64,000 nt of DNA from an uncultured Victivallaceae bacterium (GTDB lineage: Bacteria > Verrucomicrobiota > Lentisphaeria > Victivallales > Victivallaceae): contig CALXXL010000004.1 in assembly GCA_944392655.1 (NCBI GenBank), positions 1 through 64,000 on the forward strand. The letters are read 5' to 3'. Below the pieces are notes generated by a model. It saw only the letters and a program-made list of their open reading frames with translations. It was not told the DNA's origin and did no database searches. The position numbers and the translations under genes are program-made. Of the stretch, positions 52,756 through 64,000 are shown piece by piece; the first letter of the stretch is position 1; each line of letters starts with the position of its first letter.

Positions 52756-54786
52756 ATGAGTTTATTTAAGCTGCACAGTGAATACAATCTTTCCGGGGAT
52801 CAGGGCAAGGCGGTATCCGGTTTGCTGTCCGGATTGGCGGCCGGGAAAATGAGCCAGGTATTGCGTGGGGTGACAGGTTCGGGCAAAACGTTTACGCTGG
52901 CGAATATGATCAGCCGTCTGGATCGTCCGGTACTGGTATTGTCGCATAACAAGACTCTGGCGGCGCAGCTTTACAGTGAATTCAAGAGTTTCTTTCCGGA
53001 GAATGCGGTAGAATATTTTATAAGTTATTACGACTATTACCTGCCGGAGTCCTATATTCCGCAGACGGACACCTATATAGCGAAAGACGCCAGCATCAAT
53101 GAGAATATAGAGCGTCTGCGTCTTTCCGCCACTACGAGTCTTACGGAGCGCCGGGATGTAATTGTCGTAGCCAGCGTATCTTGTATATACGGTCTTGGTT
53201 CGCCTGAAGATTATGCGGAGATGTGCGTAACGCTGAAGGTAGGTCAAAAGATCAAGCGCAATGATTTCCTGCATCTCTTGGTGGACATTCAGTATGAACG
53301 TAACGATACCGCGCCGAACGGCGGTCAGTTTCGTGTGCGGGGGGATTCGGTGGATATATTTGAACCTCAGCGTGATATGTTTATCCGTATCAGTTTCTGG
53401 GGGGATGAGATTGAGTCGATATCGCGTCATGAGCCGTTGACGGGCAAAATGATAACGCGTCCGGATTCGGTAATGATATTTCCGTGCCGTCACTTTGTGA
53501 TGCCGGCGGAGCGGATTGCACTGGCAGCGGATCGGATTATGGCGGAGATGCGTGAGCGTGTGACGTGGTTTGAGGAGCACGGGTTGCTGGTGGAAGCGCA
53601 GCGTTTGTATCAGCGGGTGATTTACGACATAGAGATGATGAAAGAGGTTGGTTATTGCGGTGGAATAGAGAATTACTCATTGCACTTATCGAATCGCAAA
53701 CCCGGGAGCAGACCATTCTGCCTGTTGGATTATTTCCCGGAAGACAAGCTGATGATAATAGACGAATCGCATGTTACTCTGCCGCAGCTGCAGGCGATGT
53801 ATAAGGCGGACCGCAGCCGTAAACAGACATTGATAGACCACGGTTTCCGTCTGCCTACGGCATTGGACAACCGTCCGCTGAAGTTTGATGAATTTGAAGC
53901 GTTGGCGGGACAGACGATATTTGTCTCGGCCACGCCCGGGGATTATGAATTGAAGCGCAGTGGTGGTGAGACGGTGGATCAGATCATCCGTCCGACGGGG
54001 TTGTTGGATCCATTGATCGAGGTGCGTCCGCTGGCAGGACAGATTGACGATGTCATGGCGGAGGTCCGGAACTGTGCATCCCGCGGGGAACGTGCGATAA
54101 TAACGACGTTAACGAAGAAGAACTCCGAGCGTCTGGCAGATTATTTAAGCGAAACCGGCTTGCGTTGCAGTTATCTGCACAGTGAACTTGATGCTCTGGA
54201 GCGGGTGCGTGTATTGAATAAGCTGCGGGATGGTGACTTTGACTGTCTGATAGGGATCAATCTTCTGCGTGAGGGTATAGACCTCCCTGAGGTGGCGCTG
54301 GTGGCGATACTTGATGCGGACAAGGAGGGTTTTCTGCGTTCAACGCGTTCTCTGATACAGGTTGCGGGCCGTGCGGCGCGCAATGCGGACGGGCGGGTCA
54401 TTCTGTATGGTGAAACGATTACCGACAGTATGCGTGAGCTTATGGATATAACTGCGCAGCACCGTGAGTTGCAGGAGGCGTACAACAAAGAGCACAATAT
54501 CGTTCCGAAGACGATCATTAAAGAGAAGCGGAAAACGATTGCTGATGTTGTGGGTGAGAGTGTCCGCAGTCGTGCGCGGCACAACTCGCAGGATGCCGCG
54601 GCTGCGGTTCTTGGCGAGGCGGCGGAGCTTGGTATGGATGATGCGGCGCTGTTGAATGAAAAAGATTTCAACAAACTTCTGGCAGAGTTGGAAAAAGAGA
54701 TGTTCCGTGCGGCCGGTGAGCTGGAATTCGAGCGTGCGGCGGATATCCGTGATCAGATAAAAAAGCTGAAAAAGAAGAAATTATAA
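52756..54786 (+). CDS. uvrB: Excinuclease ABC subunit B
   Basis: The 676-residue helicase-like protein verifies lesions and loads UvrC. It has Walker A GVTGSGKT, the DNA-inserting hairpin region YYDYYLPESYIPQTD, DESHVTLPQL, the C-terminal helicase motif RAARNADGRVI and a UVR motif at the C-terminus (GELEFERAADIRDQIKKLKKK) for UvrC contact. Length is normal. GCGCAGGAGCGGAG precedes the ATG. uvrC is 38 kb upstream, uvrA outside. Confidence 0.97.
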   Translation: MSLFKLHSEYNLSGDQGKAVSGLLSGLAAGKMSQVLRGVTGSGKTFTLANMISRLDRPVLVLSHNKTLAAQLYSEFKSFFPENAVEYFISYYDYYLPESYIPQTDTYIAKDASINENIERLRLSATTSLTERRDVIVVASVSCIYGLGSPEDYAEMCVTLKVGQKIKRNDFLHLLVDIQYERNDTAPNGGQFRVRGDSVDIFEPQRDMFIRISFWGDEIESISRHEPLTGKMITRPDSVMIFPCRHFVMPAERIALAADRIMAEMRERVTWFEEHGLLVEAQRLYQRVIYDIEMMKEVGYCGGIENYSLHLSNRKPGSRPFCLLDYFPEDKLMIIDESHVTLPQLQAMYKADRSRKQTLIDHGFRLPTALDNRPLKFDEFEALAGQTIFVSATPGDYELKRSGGETVDQIIRPTGLLDPLIEVRPLAGQIDDVMAEVRNCASRGERAIITTLTKKNSERLADYLSETGLRCSYLHSELDALERVRVLNKLRDGDFDCLIGINLLREGIDLPEVALVAILDADKEGFLRSTRSLIQVAGRAARNADGRVILYGETITDSMRELMDITAQHRELQEAYNKEHNIVPKTIIKEKRKTIADVVGESVRSRARHNSQDAAAAVLGEAAELGMDDAALLNEKDFNKLLAELEKEMFRAAGELEFERAADIRDQIKKLKKKKL

Positions 54787-54853
54787 GAGTTAAACTTCCG
54801 GCGCAGATTTGACTTTTAACGATATGAGGACTATTTTAATAGTATCTTTGTTT

Positions 54854-54927
54854 GCGGGTGTAGCAAAACGGTCATGCTCCAGCTTCCCAAGCTGGCGACG
54901 CCGGTTCGACTCCGGTCACCCGCTCCA
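54854..54927 (+). tRNA. tRNA-Gly (CCC)
   Basis: GCGGGTG pairs with CACCCGC; anticodon stem CCAGC/GCTGG encloses TTCCCAA, anticodon CCC; T arm GCCGG-TTCGACT-CCGGT; D stem GCA/TGC. The 3' CCA is encoded (54925-54927). A run of T follows. It lies between uvrB and the Sua5 gene. Confidence 0.95.
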
Positions 54928-54968
54928 TTTTTTTATCCGGAAAACATGCAGGTCATAAAATCTTCACC

Positions 54969-55574
54969 ATGAAAACGCTCACACTTTCTGAAAGCGGATT
55001 GTCTTCTGCGGTATTGGAGTGCGCCGGAGTTCTGCGTCAACGCGGAGCGGTGGCGGCGCTGCCTACGGAGACGGTATATGGGCTGGTATGCCGCTGGGAT
55101 GATCCTGAGGGGGTGGCGGAGATTTACCAACTTAAACAGCGAGATGGGCGTAAGCCATTGTCGATGTTTGCGTTGGATGTGGAGTCTGCCCGTCGTTACG
55201 GGGCGGAAATAAATGACAAAGCGGAACGTCTTTTCCGGGCTTTTACTCCGGGCAGGATAACGATAATCACGGGGCTGGTTGGCGGTGGCACTCTGGGTAT
55301 CCGGATACCGGATCATGAATTTGTGTTGGCGCTGTTGCGTGAGCTGGGAGAGCCTTTAGCGTCGACCAGTGCGAATCTGTCCGGAATGCCGGCAGCGCTC
55401 AACTGTGCGGATGCGCTTTCGGGGCTGAATGGGACTCCTGCGATAGCGGTGGATGGCGGTGCTCTGCCGTCAGGTTCACTGGCTTCGACCGTGGTGGATG
55501 TCTCCGGATCTGAAGTGCGGATATTGCGTGAAGGGCCGTTAAGTGCGGCATCGATATTCTCCGTGCTGGAATAA
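54969..55574 (+). CDS. L-threonylcarbamoyladenylate synthase (Sua5/YrdC/YciO)
   Basis: The 201-residue single YrdC domain begins RGAVAALPTETVYGLVC and has YQLKQRDGRKPLSM, FTPGRITIITG and STSANLSG, the ATP/threonine site. It makes the threonylcarbamoyl-AMP for t6A37 of tRNAs decoding ANN codons. There is no Sua5 C-terminal domain, so TsaC-like. The ATG at 54969 is 42 nt after the tRNA gene with no strong ribosome binding site. Confidence 0.93.
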   Translation: MKTLTLSESGLSSAVLECAGVLRQRGAVAALPTETVYGLVCRWDDPEGVAEIYQLKQRDGRKPLSMFALDVESARRYGAEINDKAERLFRAFTPGRITIITGLVGGGTLGIRIPDHEFVLALLRELGEPLASTSANLSGMPAALNCADALSGLNGTPAIAVDGGALPSGSLASTVVDVSGSEVRILREGPLSAASIFSVLE

Positions 55575-55621
55575 GTATTGAAATCCTCTCTTAAAGCGGG
55601 TCATTTTTCTTCTGTTTTTCC

Positions 55622-55649
55622 TTGTAAATCGGGTGAATCAGTGTATCTT
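55622..55649 (+). promoter_or_regulatory. Possible gyrB promoter
   Basis: TTGTAA, 16-nt spacer and TATCTT, about 50 nt before the gyrB start. Confidence 0.45.
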
Positions 55650-55671
55650 ATTTCATGTGTAAAAGTGATAA

Positions 55672-58197
<2,526 letters not shown>

Positions 58198-58225
58198 GCA
58201 GCTTGTTGTGGGAGAAGATAAGATT

Positions 58226-59311
<1,086 letters not shown>

Positions 59312-59320
59312 TGTTGGAAT

Positions 59321-61918
59321 ATGGTCATGTTCGGGAAGTATTGTAAAATCGGGGTTCTGGCGCTGTTGCTGCTGCCGGTGTGTGGATATGCACAGGCAAC
59401 GGAAGGTGCGCTTGCCGGTACTCCGGAGAGCGTACTTCCTGATGTTGCGGATAATTTTGACGGATACCGTGCCCGTCGTGAAGGTGATGCGGCGCTGTCG
59501 CTGGGGGATTATGCTCTGGCGGAACAGCTTTACCGGGAATATGCCTCAGCGGCGTTGGTGCGTGGAGACACGCAGTCGTTGCAGGACAGCAGTGTAAGGC
59601 TGGTTAATCTCTATCTGCAAAAAGGCGATATTGCCTCGGCCGAGCGAGAAATAGCGGAATTCAAGCGTAACGGGCTGGATGATTTTGTCGGCAGGGCGTT
59701 GGATGCCGAGGTATTGATGCTGAAGCGTGATTTCAGCGGAGCGGAGACGCTGCTGCGTGAGTTGCTGGCCACGGCGGAACTGCCGGATTACCTGTTTGGT
59801 CCGCTTCAGTTTGCATTGGGTGAGAGTCTGATGCTGCAAAAGCGTTACAAAGCGGCGGCGGAGAGTTATAAACTTCTGAATGAAGCGTTGCCGTCCTTTG
59901 ATGCGTCGTTCCGTTATGTATACGCATTGCAGCAGGGCGGGGAGCTGTCGGAAAGTGCTGAAGCGCTTGCGAATCTGTCGTCGGGAGAGACTACGAGCCG
60001 TCAGGCTGGAATGGTCAAACTGCTGCAGGTGAACCAATATTTAATAGAGAAACGTTTTACCGAAGCGGCGTCGGTATACCGTGAATTGCCCGGGATGGAG
60101 CGTCCGGAGACACTGCGTTATTATATAGCATTAAAACTGGCGGATCACTTTCTGGCCAATGATGCATTAACAGATGGTGCGGAGTTTCTGAATGAGGCAT
60201 TCAATTACGCTCCCGGTTTGGATGAGCGCAATTACATACTTACCGCGCTTATGGATTTGGAGGCCAAGGCGGGTCATTACCAGCGTGCGGCGGATCTCAT
60301 GCGCCGTTATCTGGCCTATTTTCCTGATGATTCAGACCGTTATGAAAACACATTGCAGTTGGCGCACCTGCTGGTGCGCGGTAAACAGCTTGCGGGGGCG
60401 GCGGTAGTCTACTGCGAACTGTTTTATGATGCCGGAGCGCCTCATGCGGTGCGTCTGGTGGCGGCGCGCGAAGGAGCGGTGGTGCTGGCGGAGCTGGATC
60501 GTCCTGAAGAGGTTGAGAAGCTGCTGGGAGAGATGACTGCGCTGGGGCAGAGTGATGATGAGCGTGCCGAAGGTAATTATCTGCTTGCGCGTCATTATTA
60601 TGACAATCAGAATTACGACCGTGCAATAGAGTTGTCGGTTATTGCGGGGGAAAAGAACACGCGTTGGCGTTTTCCTGCGTTGTATGTGATGATGGAGTCG
60701 CAGGCGAACAAGCGTGATTATGTTGCGGCGCTGGAGAGTGCGCGAAAATTAAAGACGCAGGGAATAGATGAGTGGCCTGAGCGTGGATATTTTGCGGAAG
60801 CGAGATTGCTTGAGAGTTCCGGGGATATAGATGGAGCGATAAATGCTTATGACAGTTTCAGCGTATTATGGCAGCTGTCTGAATCGGCGCCGGAGGCATT
60901 ATATGCGGCAGGTCGTTTATCGTTTGAGCGTGGAGATTACGGCCGGGCCTGTGATCTGTTTCAGCGGTTGATACAGCGTTATCCGCAGTATGATCTTACG
61001 GCGCACGGGATGCATCTGGCGGTATATTCGAGTTATCTTCAGGGGAATTTGAACCGCATGAACGATCTGGTGAATCAGATGAAGCGGATGTATCCGGATT
61101 CTCCTTACACGCTGCGTGCGCAGTTGTGGCAGCTGGATGTTTTCAAGTTGAACAAAGATTACGATGCCGCCGGAAAGCTGCTGGATGATATGGCATCTTA
61201 TTATGCGGACAACTCCCCGGCTGAAGCGTTGGGTGAGGTTCGTTATGAGCAGGGCATGCTGGCGTTGGAACGTGGAGATATATCGGGGGCGTCCGGATTA
61301 TTTGAATCGGTGCTGAACTCCTCTTCTCCGGATAAGCTGAAAGCGAAGTGCAGTTTTGCATTGGGTGACATGGCGATGAACTCCGGGGATTACACGAGTG
61401 CGTCGGCGTTTTTCTCCGATGCGTTGAATCAGGCGCAGGACAAAGAGTTTGCGTTGGCGGCGGAGGGTCGTTTAGCGGACAGTCTTTACAGCAGCGGATC
61501 GTTGGAGGAGGATCCTGCCCGTCAGGAAGAGGCGCTGGGGCACTACCGTAAACTTCTGGATGCGGGGCTGAGTGTTTCAGATGGACTGCTCTATTGGCAG
61601 ACCTGTTATAAAACGGCTTCATTGCTGAAACTTCTGGGAGACCGTAATGGAGCGCTGACTGTTTTAAACGGCATGTTGATATCGGCGTCGGGTTATGGAG
61701 TTGAATTTACAGATGGTGAATCTTTATGGTTGAAGCTGGCGGTGGAGCTGGCGGTTGAATTGAATATATCGTCTTCATCGGCTGAAGGTCTGGCGGCAGC
61801 CGGGCGCACGGTTGATTTAGCGGAGCAATTGAAGTTGTCACCGTCGGGTGATTTTACGGAATTAAGGGAGCTGATAGAGCGGGAGAATCAGCTTGTAACG
61901 GGCAAAGAGGGAGAATAA
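59321..61918 (+). CDS. Exported TPR-repeat protein
   Basis: The 865-residue protein has a signal peptide (MVMFGKYCKIGVLALLLLPVCGYA, then QATEG) and some 15-18 tetratricopeptide-like helical hairpins, for example GDAALSLGDYALAEQLYREYA, LSFERGDYGRACDLFQRLIQRYP and GDMAMNSGDYTSASAFFSDAL. It begins 10 nt after recA and ends 8 nt before exbB. Such proteins are periplasmic scaffolds; coupling to ExbBD suggests a Tol-like or gliding/outer-membrane assembly complex. It resembles the CpoB/YbgF and YfgM type by layout only; no orthologue is claimed. Confidence 0.85.
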   Translation: MVMFGKYCKIGVLALLLLPVCGYAQATEGALAGTPESVLPDVADNFDGYRARREGDAALSLGDYALAEQLYREYASAALVRGDTQSLQDSSVRLVNLYLQKGDIASAEREIAEFKRNGLDDFVGRALDAEVLMLKRDFSGAETLLRELLATAELPDYLFGPLQFALGESLMLQKRYKAAAESYKLLNEALPSFDASFRYVYALQQGGELSESAEALANLSSGETTSRQAGMVKLLQVNQYLIEKRFTEAASVYRELPGMERPETLRYYIALKLADHFLANDALTDGAEFLNEAFNYAPGLDERNYILTALMDLEAKAGHYQRAADLMRRYLAYFPDDSDRYENTLQLAHLLVRGKQLAGAAVVYCELFYDAGAPHAVRLVAAREGAVVLAELDRPEEVEKLLGEMTALGQSDDERAEGNYLLARHYYDNQNYDRAIELSVIAGEKNTRWRFPALYVMMESQANKRDYVAALESARKLKTQGIDEWPERGYFAEARLLESSGDIDGAINAYDSFSVLWQLSESAPEALYAAGRLSFERGDYGRACDLFQRLIQRYPQYDLTAHGMHLAVYSSYLQGNLNRMNDLVNQMKRMYPDSPYTLRAQLWQLDVFKLNKDYDAAGKLLDDMASYYADNSPAEALGEVRYEQGMLALERGDISGASGLFESVLNSSSPDKLKAKCSFALGDMAMNSGDYTSASAFFSDALNQAQDKEFALAAEGRLADSLYSSGSLEEDPARQEEALGHYRKLLDAGLSVSDGLLYWQTCYKTASLLKLLGDRNGALTVLNGMLISASGYGVEFTDGESLWLKLAVELAVELNISSSSAEGLAAAGRTVDLAEQLKLSPSGDFTELRELIERENQLVTGKEGE

Positions 61919-61925
61919 ATCGTCT

Positions 61926-62624
61926 ATGTTGTTTGTTCGATTGATGCAGGATGGCGGTCCGGTTATGTGGCCGATAGTGCTGTGCAGTGTGATAGCCTTT
62001 TATGTATTTCTGGAGAAATGGTTTCAATTTCACCGGGATCAGATCAAGGTAGACGAGCTTATACGCGGTTTAACGAATGTTCTTAGGCGGGATGGTTTTA
62101 TAGAAGCGATCAGTTTGTGTGACCACACGCCGGGACCTGCGGCGCGGGTATTAACGGCGATGATACTTGCGTGTGAGCGTGGGGAGAAGGATCTGGAGTC
62201 TGCGGCGGAGGATGCGGCTTTAACGGAGATTCCGAAGTTGGAGCGTAAGCTGGCGGTATTGGGGACGATAGGTTACATTGCGCCGTTACTGGGATTATTT
62301 GGTACGGTACTGGGTATGATCCGTCTGTTTCAGACGGTCGCGGCGGAAGAGTCGACCTATCTGACGGCGACGTTGCTCTCGTCGTCATTAAACATGGCGT
62401 TATTGACCACTGCGGCCGGGCTGGCGGTAGCGATACCGTGTTATGTAGCGTACAACTATCTGGTGTCGCGTGTGGATGCGATGACGCTGGACATGGAGAA
62501 AGCGTCGCGTGAGATGCTGCGTTTTTTTGCCTCGCATCAGCGTGGGGCGGACAAAGCGCGCAGTGAAGCGGCGGAGGTAGAGCTGGAAAATGTTGCGGAG
62601 TCAGAATCCGGAGACGAAGCGTGA
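61926..62624 (+). CDS. ExbB/TolQ/MotA-family proton channel (second set)
   Basis: The 232-residue protein has three helices (about 10-28, 110-135, 150-180) with IPKLERKLAVLGTIGYIAPLLGLFGTVLGM and NMALLTTAAGLAVAIPCYVAYN. It is of usual length, unlike the 349-residue one at 10950-11999, so the two sets are clearly separate. It starts 8 nt after the TPR gene; the stop overlaps the next GTG (GTGA). Confidence 0.94.
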   Translation: MLFVRLMQDGGPVMWPIVLCSVIAFYVFLEKWFQFHRDQIKVDELIRGLTNVLRRDGFIEAISLCDHTPGPAARVLTAMILACERGEKDLESAAEDAALTEIPKLERKLAVLGTIGYIAPLLGLFGTVLGMIRLFQTVAAEESTYLTATLLSSSLNMALLTTAAGLAVAIPCYVAYNYLVSRVDAMTLDMEKASREMLRFFASHQRGADKARSEAAEVELENVAESESGDEA

Positions 62625-63085
62625 ACAGATCGAATTGCAATGATTTTCACCGGCGGAAGTTCTGCACCAAACTCCGGCAGTTTTCCGGACGTCCTGATTT
62701 GACGCCGTTGGTGGATGTATTTTTCATACTGCTGCTGTTTTTTCTTTTCTCGAGTTCATTTATTCAGATATCGGGGATACAGTTTGAGTTGCCGCGTGTG
62801 GATGCGCCGTACAGTTCCGGGGGGCTTGAGCGTCATGTAATAACGGTGAGCTGGTCGCCCGGCGGGAATCAGATATACTTCAATGAGCGTCCGATGACGC
62901 TGGATATGCTGAAGGCCGAGTTGGGCAATATCGATGGGCGTGGCAGTCGCATACTGCTCTACTGTGATTACCGTGTGAGCAGTGGAGATGCGCTGGAGAT
63001 ACTGACATTGGCGCGAAAAGCCGGTCTTCCGGTAACTTATGCGACGATGCCCGGCAGTAAGATGGATCAGGCGGTATTTGAGTAA
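62621..63085 (+). CDS. ExbD/TolR-family protein (second set)
   Basis: The 154-residue product starts at GTG 62621, overlapping exbB. A basic N-terminus precedes the helix with the essential Asp (LTPLVDVFFILLLFFLFSSSF); the periplasmic domain has RGSRILLYCDYRVSSGDALEILTLARKAG. It pairs with the preceding channel. Relation to TolR or ExbD is not settled by sequence. Confidence 0.93.
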   Translation: MNRSNCNDFHRRKFCTKLRQFSGRPDLTPLVDVFFILLLFFLFSSSFIQISGIQFELPRVDAPYSSGGLERHVITVSWSPGGNQIYFNERPMTLDMLKAELGNIDGRGSRILLYCDYRVSSGDALEILTLARKAGLPVTYATMPGSKMDQAVFE

Positions 63086-63086
63086 T

Positions 63087-63824
63087 ATGTCGTTGACGTT
63101 GTTAAAACACGATGAAAAATTTTACCGGCGTTGCGATATATTTGCAGCGTTGTCACTTACTTTATTATTTCATGCGGTGCTGCTGGTTCTGTTCAAGAGT
63201 CCTGAAGAGCAGGTGAAGCGTGCGGGCTATGAGCTTCCGGAAGTCGGGGTAATTGATTTAAGCGACGAATCGGATCCGGAGGCCTGTGAATTGTTGAGTT
63301 ATATAAAAGTGCATGATCCCTCCTTATTTGTATTGAGCGACAAGGATGTCGGTTACAGTTATATTTGCCGTCAGCCGGATCTCCGTCCGTCCTTACCGGC
63401 AGAGCGTCCGGTTAAGGTCGTGGAACGAGGTAGTTATGAGCTGCCTTCAGATGTGGCGATAAAGATATCGCCGCGTCCTGAGGGGGTGATAGAGCCAGGG
63501 TTGCTGCCGGTACTGTTGTCACACAGTGGGGTTGGTGCAGTTCTGGACCGCCGTTATCCTGAAATAGATTTTTCCGGAGGCTATATTCCGTCAAAACGTT
63601 ATGATTTTTCCGGATATGAGGATAAGATTGCTGGCATTGCTGAAATAGTATCGTGTTACCGGGTGGAATTTTCCGGGGAAGATGAGCTTCCGCGGGTGGA
63701 AGTGCTTAAGAGCAGCGGAGATGTATTGCTGGACAATGCGGTTGTAGTTGCGCTTCTTGGAGACATGGATTTACGGAAAAACCGTAAGAGTGTAACGGTT
63801 ACGGTGCGTTGGAAGGAGGGTTAG
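63087..63824 (+). CDS. TonB-like energy transducer (second set)
   Basis: The ATG at 63087 follows the exbD stop by 1 nt, giving 245 residues; a longer frame from 63039 lies inside exbD. One helix (about 16-36, IFAALSLTLLFHAVLLVLF) leads into a periplasmic region without the usual Pro-rich rod and a small C-terminal domain with VSCYRVEFSGEDELPRVEVLKSSGDVLLDNAVVVAL that looks like a short TonB C-terminal fold. The short spacer suggests a nearby periplasmic partner, such as the TPR protein, instead of an outer-membrane receptor. Confidence 0.7.
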   Translation: MSLTLLKHDEKFYRRCDIFAALSLTLLFHAVLLVLFKSPEEQVKRAGYELPEVGVIDLSDESDPEACELLSYIKVHDPSLFVLSDKDVGYSYICRQPDLRPSLPAERPVKVVERGSYELPSDVAIKISPRPEGVIEPGLLPVLLSHSGVGAVLDRRYPEIDFSGGYIPSKRYDFSGYEDKIAGIAEIVSCYRVEFSGEDELPRVEVLKSSGDVLLDNAVVVALLGDMDLRKNRKSVTVTVRWKEG

Positions 63825-63830
63825 GGCTTT

Positions 63831-64000
63831 ATGTTGCCATTTTCCTTTGCAGACGGGCTGTTTTTCTATGCTGCGTTGTGGCTGATACTGATAATATTCT
63901 TATGGTTAAGGGAGCTGCATCGCAACCGCCGTTCCGGCTGGGAGCTGGTAAAGGGGCGTCTGTTCAATTGCAGCAGTTGTCATCACTCCTTTATAGTAAA
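63831..64000 (+). CDS. Membrane-anchored zinc-ribbon-like protein (cut by window end)
   Basis: From ATG 63831 the frame stays open to the window end, giving 56 residues. MLPFSFADGLFFYAALWLIL starts with a helix, then RELHRNRRSG and FNCSSCHHSF, a CxxCHH pair that could bind zinc. AAGGAGGG lies 11 nt upstream. Its role is unknown; it continues the TPR-exbBD operon. Confidence 0.7.
   Translation, partial: MLPFSFADGLFFYAALWLILIIFLWLRELHRNRRSGWELVKGRLFNCSSCHHSFIV

Overview
The window reads as a Gram-negative member of the PVC group, most likely a Lentisphaerota (Victivallis-like) gut or sediment bacterium. The evidence is a set of type II/IV prepilin-like proteins that share an [19 protein letters not shown] leader and end in an H-X9-DG motif, a Kdo transferase (so LPS), ExbBD/TonB systems, a type I secretion pair, many TTG/GTG starts, and a mix of Ser/Thr kinase, FHA and exported glycosidase-like genes. 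This placement is inference; no rRNA gene is present. The first ~1 kb looks different (Firmicutes-like P-type ATPase with a strong sigma-70 promoter and leader attenuator) and cuts into a prepilin gene, so it may be an inserted element or an assembly joint.

Layout. 1-1020: 5' part of a cation P-type ATPase with leader ORF and attenuator (minus strand). 1020-5640: five related prepilin-like genes or remnants built from a large inverted duplication, with AGAT tetranucleotide repeats between Shine-Dalgarno and start codon in two of them. 5641-12000: minus-strand operon exbB-exbD-tonB-like-tonB-like-M16 peptidase. 12150-15971: ROK kinase, compact UvrC and Kdo transferase. 15946-18887: an IS5-family element with a 3-bp target duplication, itself split by an IS110/IS1111-type element. 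19005-24026: Na+/solute symporter, DUF2156 protein, exported glycosidase-like protein. 24226-36280: housekeeping genes (cyclophilin, dinB, folK, fmt, RNase G, rsmG, recN, M42 peptidase, FHA protein, ftsH, YggU). 36284-41880: phosphoglycerate mutase, CPBP protease, HD protein and protein kinase, recX, thiC with TPP riboswitch. 42032-45120: membrane protein, XPB-like helicase and Bax1-like (DUF790) nuclease. 45260-48540: dksA-like, lspA, miaA and an exported two-domain protein whose hydrolase and deaminase active sites both look dead. 48563-52685: type I secretion ABC transporter and HlyD adaptor under a promoter with a palindrome in its spacer. 52693-59311: uvrB, tRNA-Gly(CCC), Sua5, gyrB, recA. 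59321-64000: exported TPR protein with a second ExbB-ExbD-TonB-like set and a truncated zinc-ribbon membrane protein.

The genome-maintenance load is notable: uvrB, uvrC, recA, recN, recX, dinB, and the XPB/Bax1 pair all lie within 47 kb. Two separate ExbBD sets suggest two energised envelope functions, one tied to a periplasmic M16 peptidase and one to a TPR scaffold. The most unusual items are the XPB-Bax1 helicase-nuclease pair, the double pseudoenzyme, the repeat-tuned prepilin starts, the acidic leader peptide of the ATPase, and the nested IS with a candidate bridge RNA region.
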